DNA of 6,518 nucleotides from Candidatus Atribacteria bacterium 1244-E10-H5-B2 (GTDB lineage Bacteria; Atribacterota; JS1; SB-45; 34-128). The stretch is taken from NCBI GenBank assembly GCA_003575245.1, contig NMQN01000327.1, positions 1-6,518 on the forward strand, given 5' to 3'. The position numbers and the translations under genes were made by a program. Shown piece by piece: positions 5,701-6,518 of this stretch; positions within the stretch are counted from its first letter, which is position 1; the number at the start of each line of letters is the position of its first letter. The notes under the pieces are model-generated. The model made no database searches and was not told the DNA's origin. It saw only the letters and a list, made by a program, of their open reading frames with translations.

Positions 5701-6518
5701 TTATTTATTGATAAGGATTAATCCTTTCTTTTTTAAAGGCTCAAGCACCTTTACTGCTGCTCCAATTAAAACTCCGTCTTCTCCTAATTTAGAAAATTCT
5801 ATCTTAGGAACAAAAGGGATTATTTTTTTGATATTCACCTTCATTTCCTCTAAAAATCTTGGTGGTAAAATGGAAATTCCCCCTCCGATAATCACTAATT
5901 CCGGATCAAGTACACAGGATATATTTCCAATACCATAAGCAAGAAACTTTAATGCTTCTTGTACAATTCCCAGGGCAACACTATCTCCCTCGGCAGCCAT
6001 TTTAAAGACATCCATAACTCTAATGTTCTTTCCCGTCTTTTCTTTCGTCTTCTCTACAATAATTTTATAGCTGGCTAATTTTTCTAAACAACCGTAATCT
6101 CTACTATTTTTAGGGGCATATTTGGGATCAATCAATAGATATCCTGCCTCACCGGCGGCATTATTAGCCCCTTTATAAAGTTTTCTGTTAATTATAATAC
6201 CCGCGCCTATTCCAGTCCTTTCTCCCACAAAGACAAAGTTGTCAATTTTTTGCGCTATCCCCTTAGTTTTCTCTCCCAAAGCCATCAGATTAACATCGTT
6301 CTCAAGAGCAATTGGTATTCCAATTTCTTTTAATGTTAAATCATCCAAAGATATTTCCCAATTTAAATAAGGAGCTACAGTTACTTTTTTTAATTTAAGG
6401 TCTATAATCCCTGGTACGCCAATACATATACTCACTATTTTTTCTTTTGGAATATTTATCTCTTTTATAAAATCTTTTAATATAACACTAAGGGCATTTT
6501 TTAGTTTTTGACTATTTA
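5701..6518 (-). CDS. ROK-family protein (probable sugar-responsive regulator), 5'-truncated by window edge
   Basis: ROK proteins are either sugar kinases or NagC/XylR-type repressors sharing the same fold. The frame stays open to the right edge, so the GTG at 6435 is an internal Val, not the start; the residues before it read KDFIKEINIPKEKIVSICIG. Seen in order: CIGVPGIIDL, then APYLNW, then ALENDVNLMALGE with the conserved catalytic-position Asp, then GERTGIGAGIIINRKLYKGA, then AAGEAGYLLID, then YGCLEKLAS, and near the C-terminus DPELVIIGGGIS. The zinc site normally made by GH and CxCGxxGC is degenerate: the His is Tyr and only one Cys remains. That pattern is common in regulator-type ROK proteins, which would have an N-terminal helix-turn-helix outside this window. 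Its place upstream of a sugar transporter operon fits a regulator. A kinase role is the alternative. Confidence 0.85.
   Translation of the reverse strand, partial: NSQKLKNALSVILKDFIKEINIPKEKIVSICIGVPGIIDLKLKKVTVAPYLNWEISLDDLTLKEIGIPIALENDVNLMALGEKTKGIAQKIDNFVFVGERTGIGAGIIINRKLYKGANNAAGEAGYLLIDPKYAPKNSRDYGCLEKLASYKIIVEKTKEKTGKNIRVMDVFKMAAEGDSVALGIVQEALKFLAYGIGNISCVLDPELVIIGGGISILPPRFLEEMKVNIKKIIPFVPKIEFSKLGEDGVLIGAAVKVLEPLKKKGLILINK

Noticed and set aside
6433..6435. GTG as the start codon of the ROK gene
   Set aside because: The frame continues without a stop to the window edge, and the ROK fold needs residues upstream of the GVPG segment, so this is an internal Val codon.

Overview
The window is a single minus-strand gene cluster, read right to left, from an AT-rich bacterium (roughly one third G+C by eye). 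It looks like an uncharacterised carbohydrate uptake and utilisation locus. The binding protein carries an ordinary signal peptidase I leader with no lipobox cysteine, which suits a two-membrane bacterium better than a typical Firmicute. The AT-rich, diderm-like style would suit Atribacterota or a similar anaerobic lineage, but that is a guess; there is no rRNA or marker gene here.

Order in the direction of transcription: (1) the C-terminal three quarters or so of a ROK-family protein, cut by the right edge (5701-6518); (2) a 160-bp leader region with a strong ribosome site; (3) a periplasmic sugar-binding protein (4587-5540); (4) a short gap with a perfect hairpin, a possible three-codon upstream ORF and an AT palindrome; (5) a 415-residue TIM-barrel protein resembling putative glycoside hydrolases (3261-4508); (6) an RbsA/MglA-type double ATPase (1747-3258); (7) an RbsC/MglC-type permease (728-1678); (8) a 110-bp gap; (9) the N-terminal 205 residues of a PPi-PFK-clade phosphofructokinase, cut by the left edge (1-617).

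The binding protein, double ATPase and permease make a complete CUT2-type (ribose/galactose/inositol class) ABC importer. The ROK protein is the probable local sugar sensor or repressor. The TIM-barrel protein has no signal peptide, so it would act in the cytoplasm on an imported glycoside or oligosaccharide. The phosphofructokinase would pass the product to glycolysis. The substrate cannot be read from the sequence.

The less ordinary points are: a phosphofructokinase with a Gly/Lys donor-site combination and a Val in place of the MGR-motif Met; a binding protein with Trp-Trp where the family usually has the sugar-binding Asn-Asp; a family-unassigned barrel protein with a CxCxxC cluster inside the transporter operon; and AT-rich palindromes with TAAAT/ATTTA half-sites in three intergenic gaps. 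No stretch over 300 bases lacks a gene. I saw no RNA gene, mobile element, CRISPR array or convincing intrinsic terminator.
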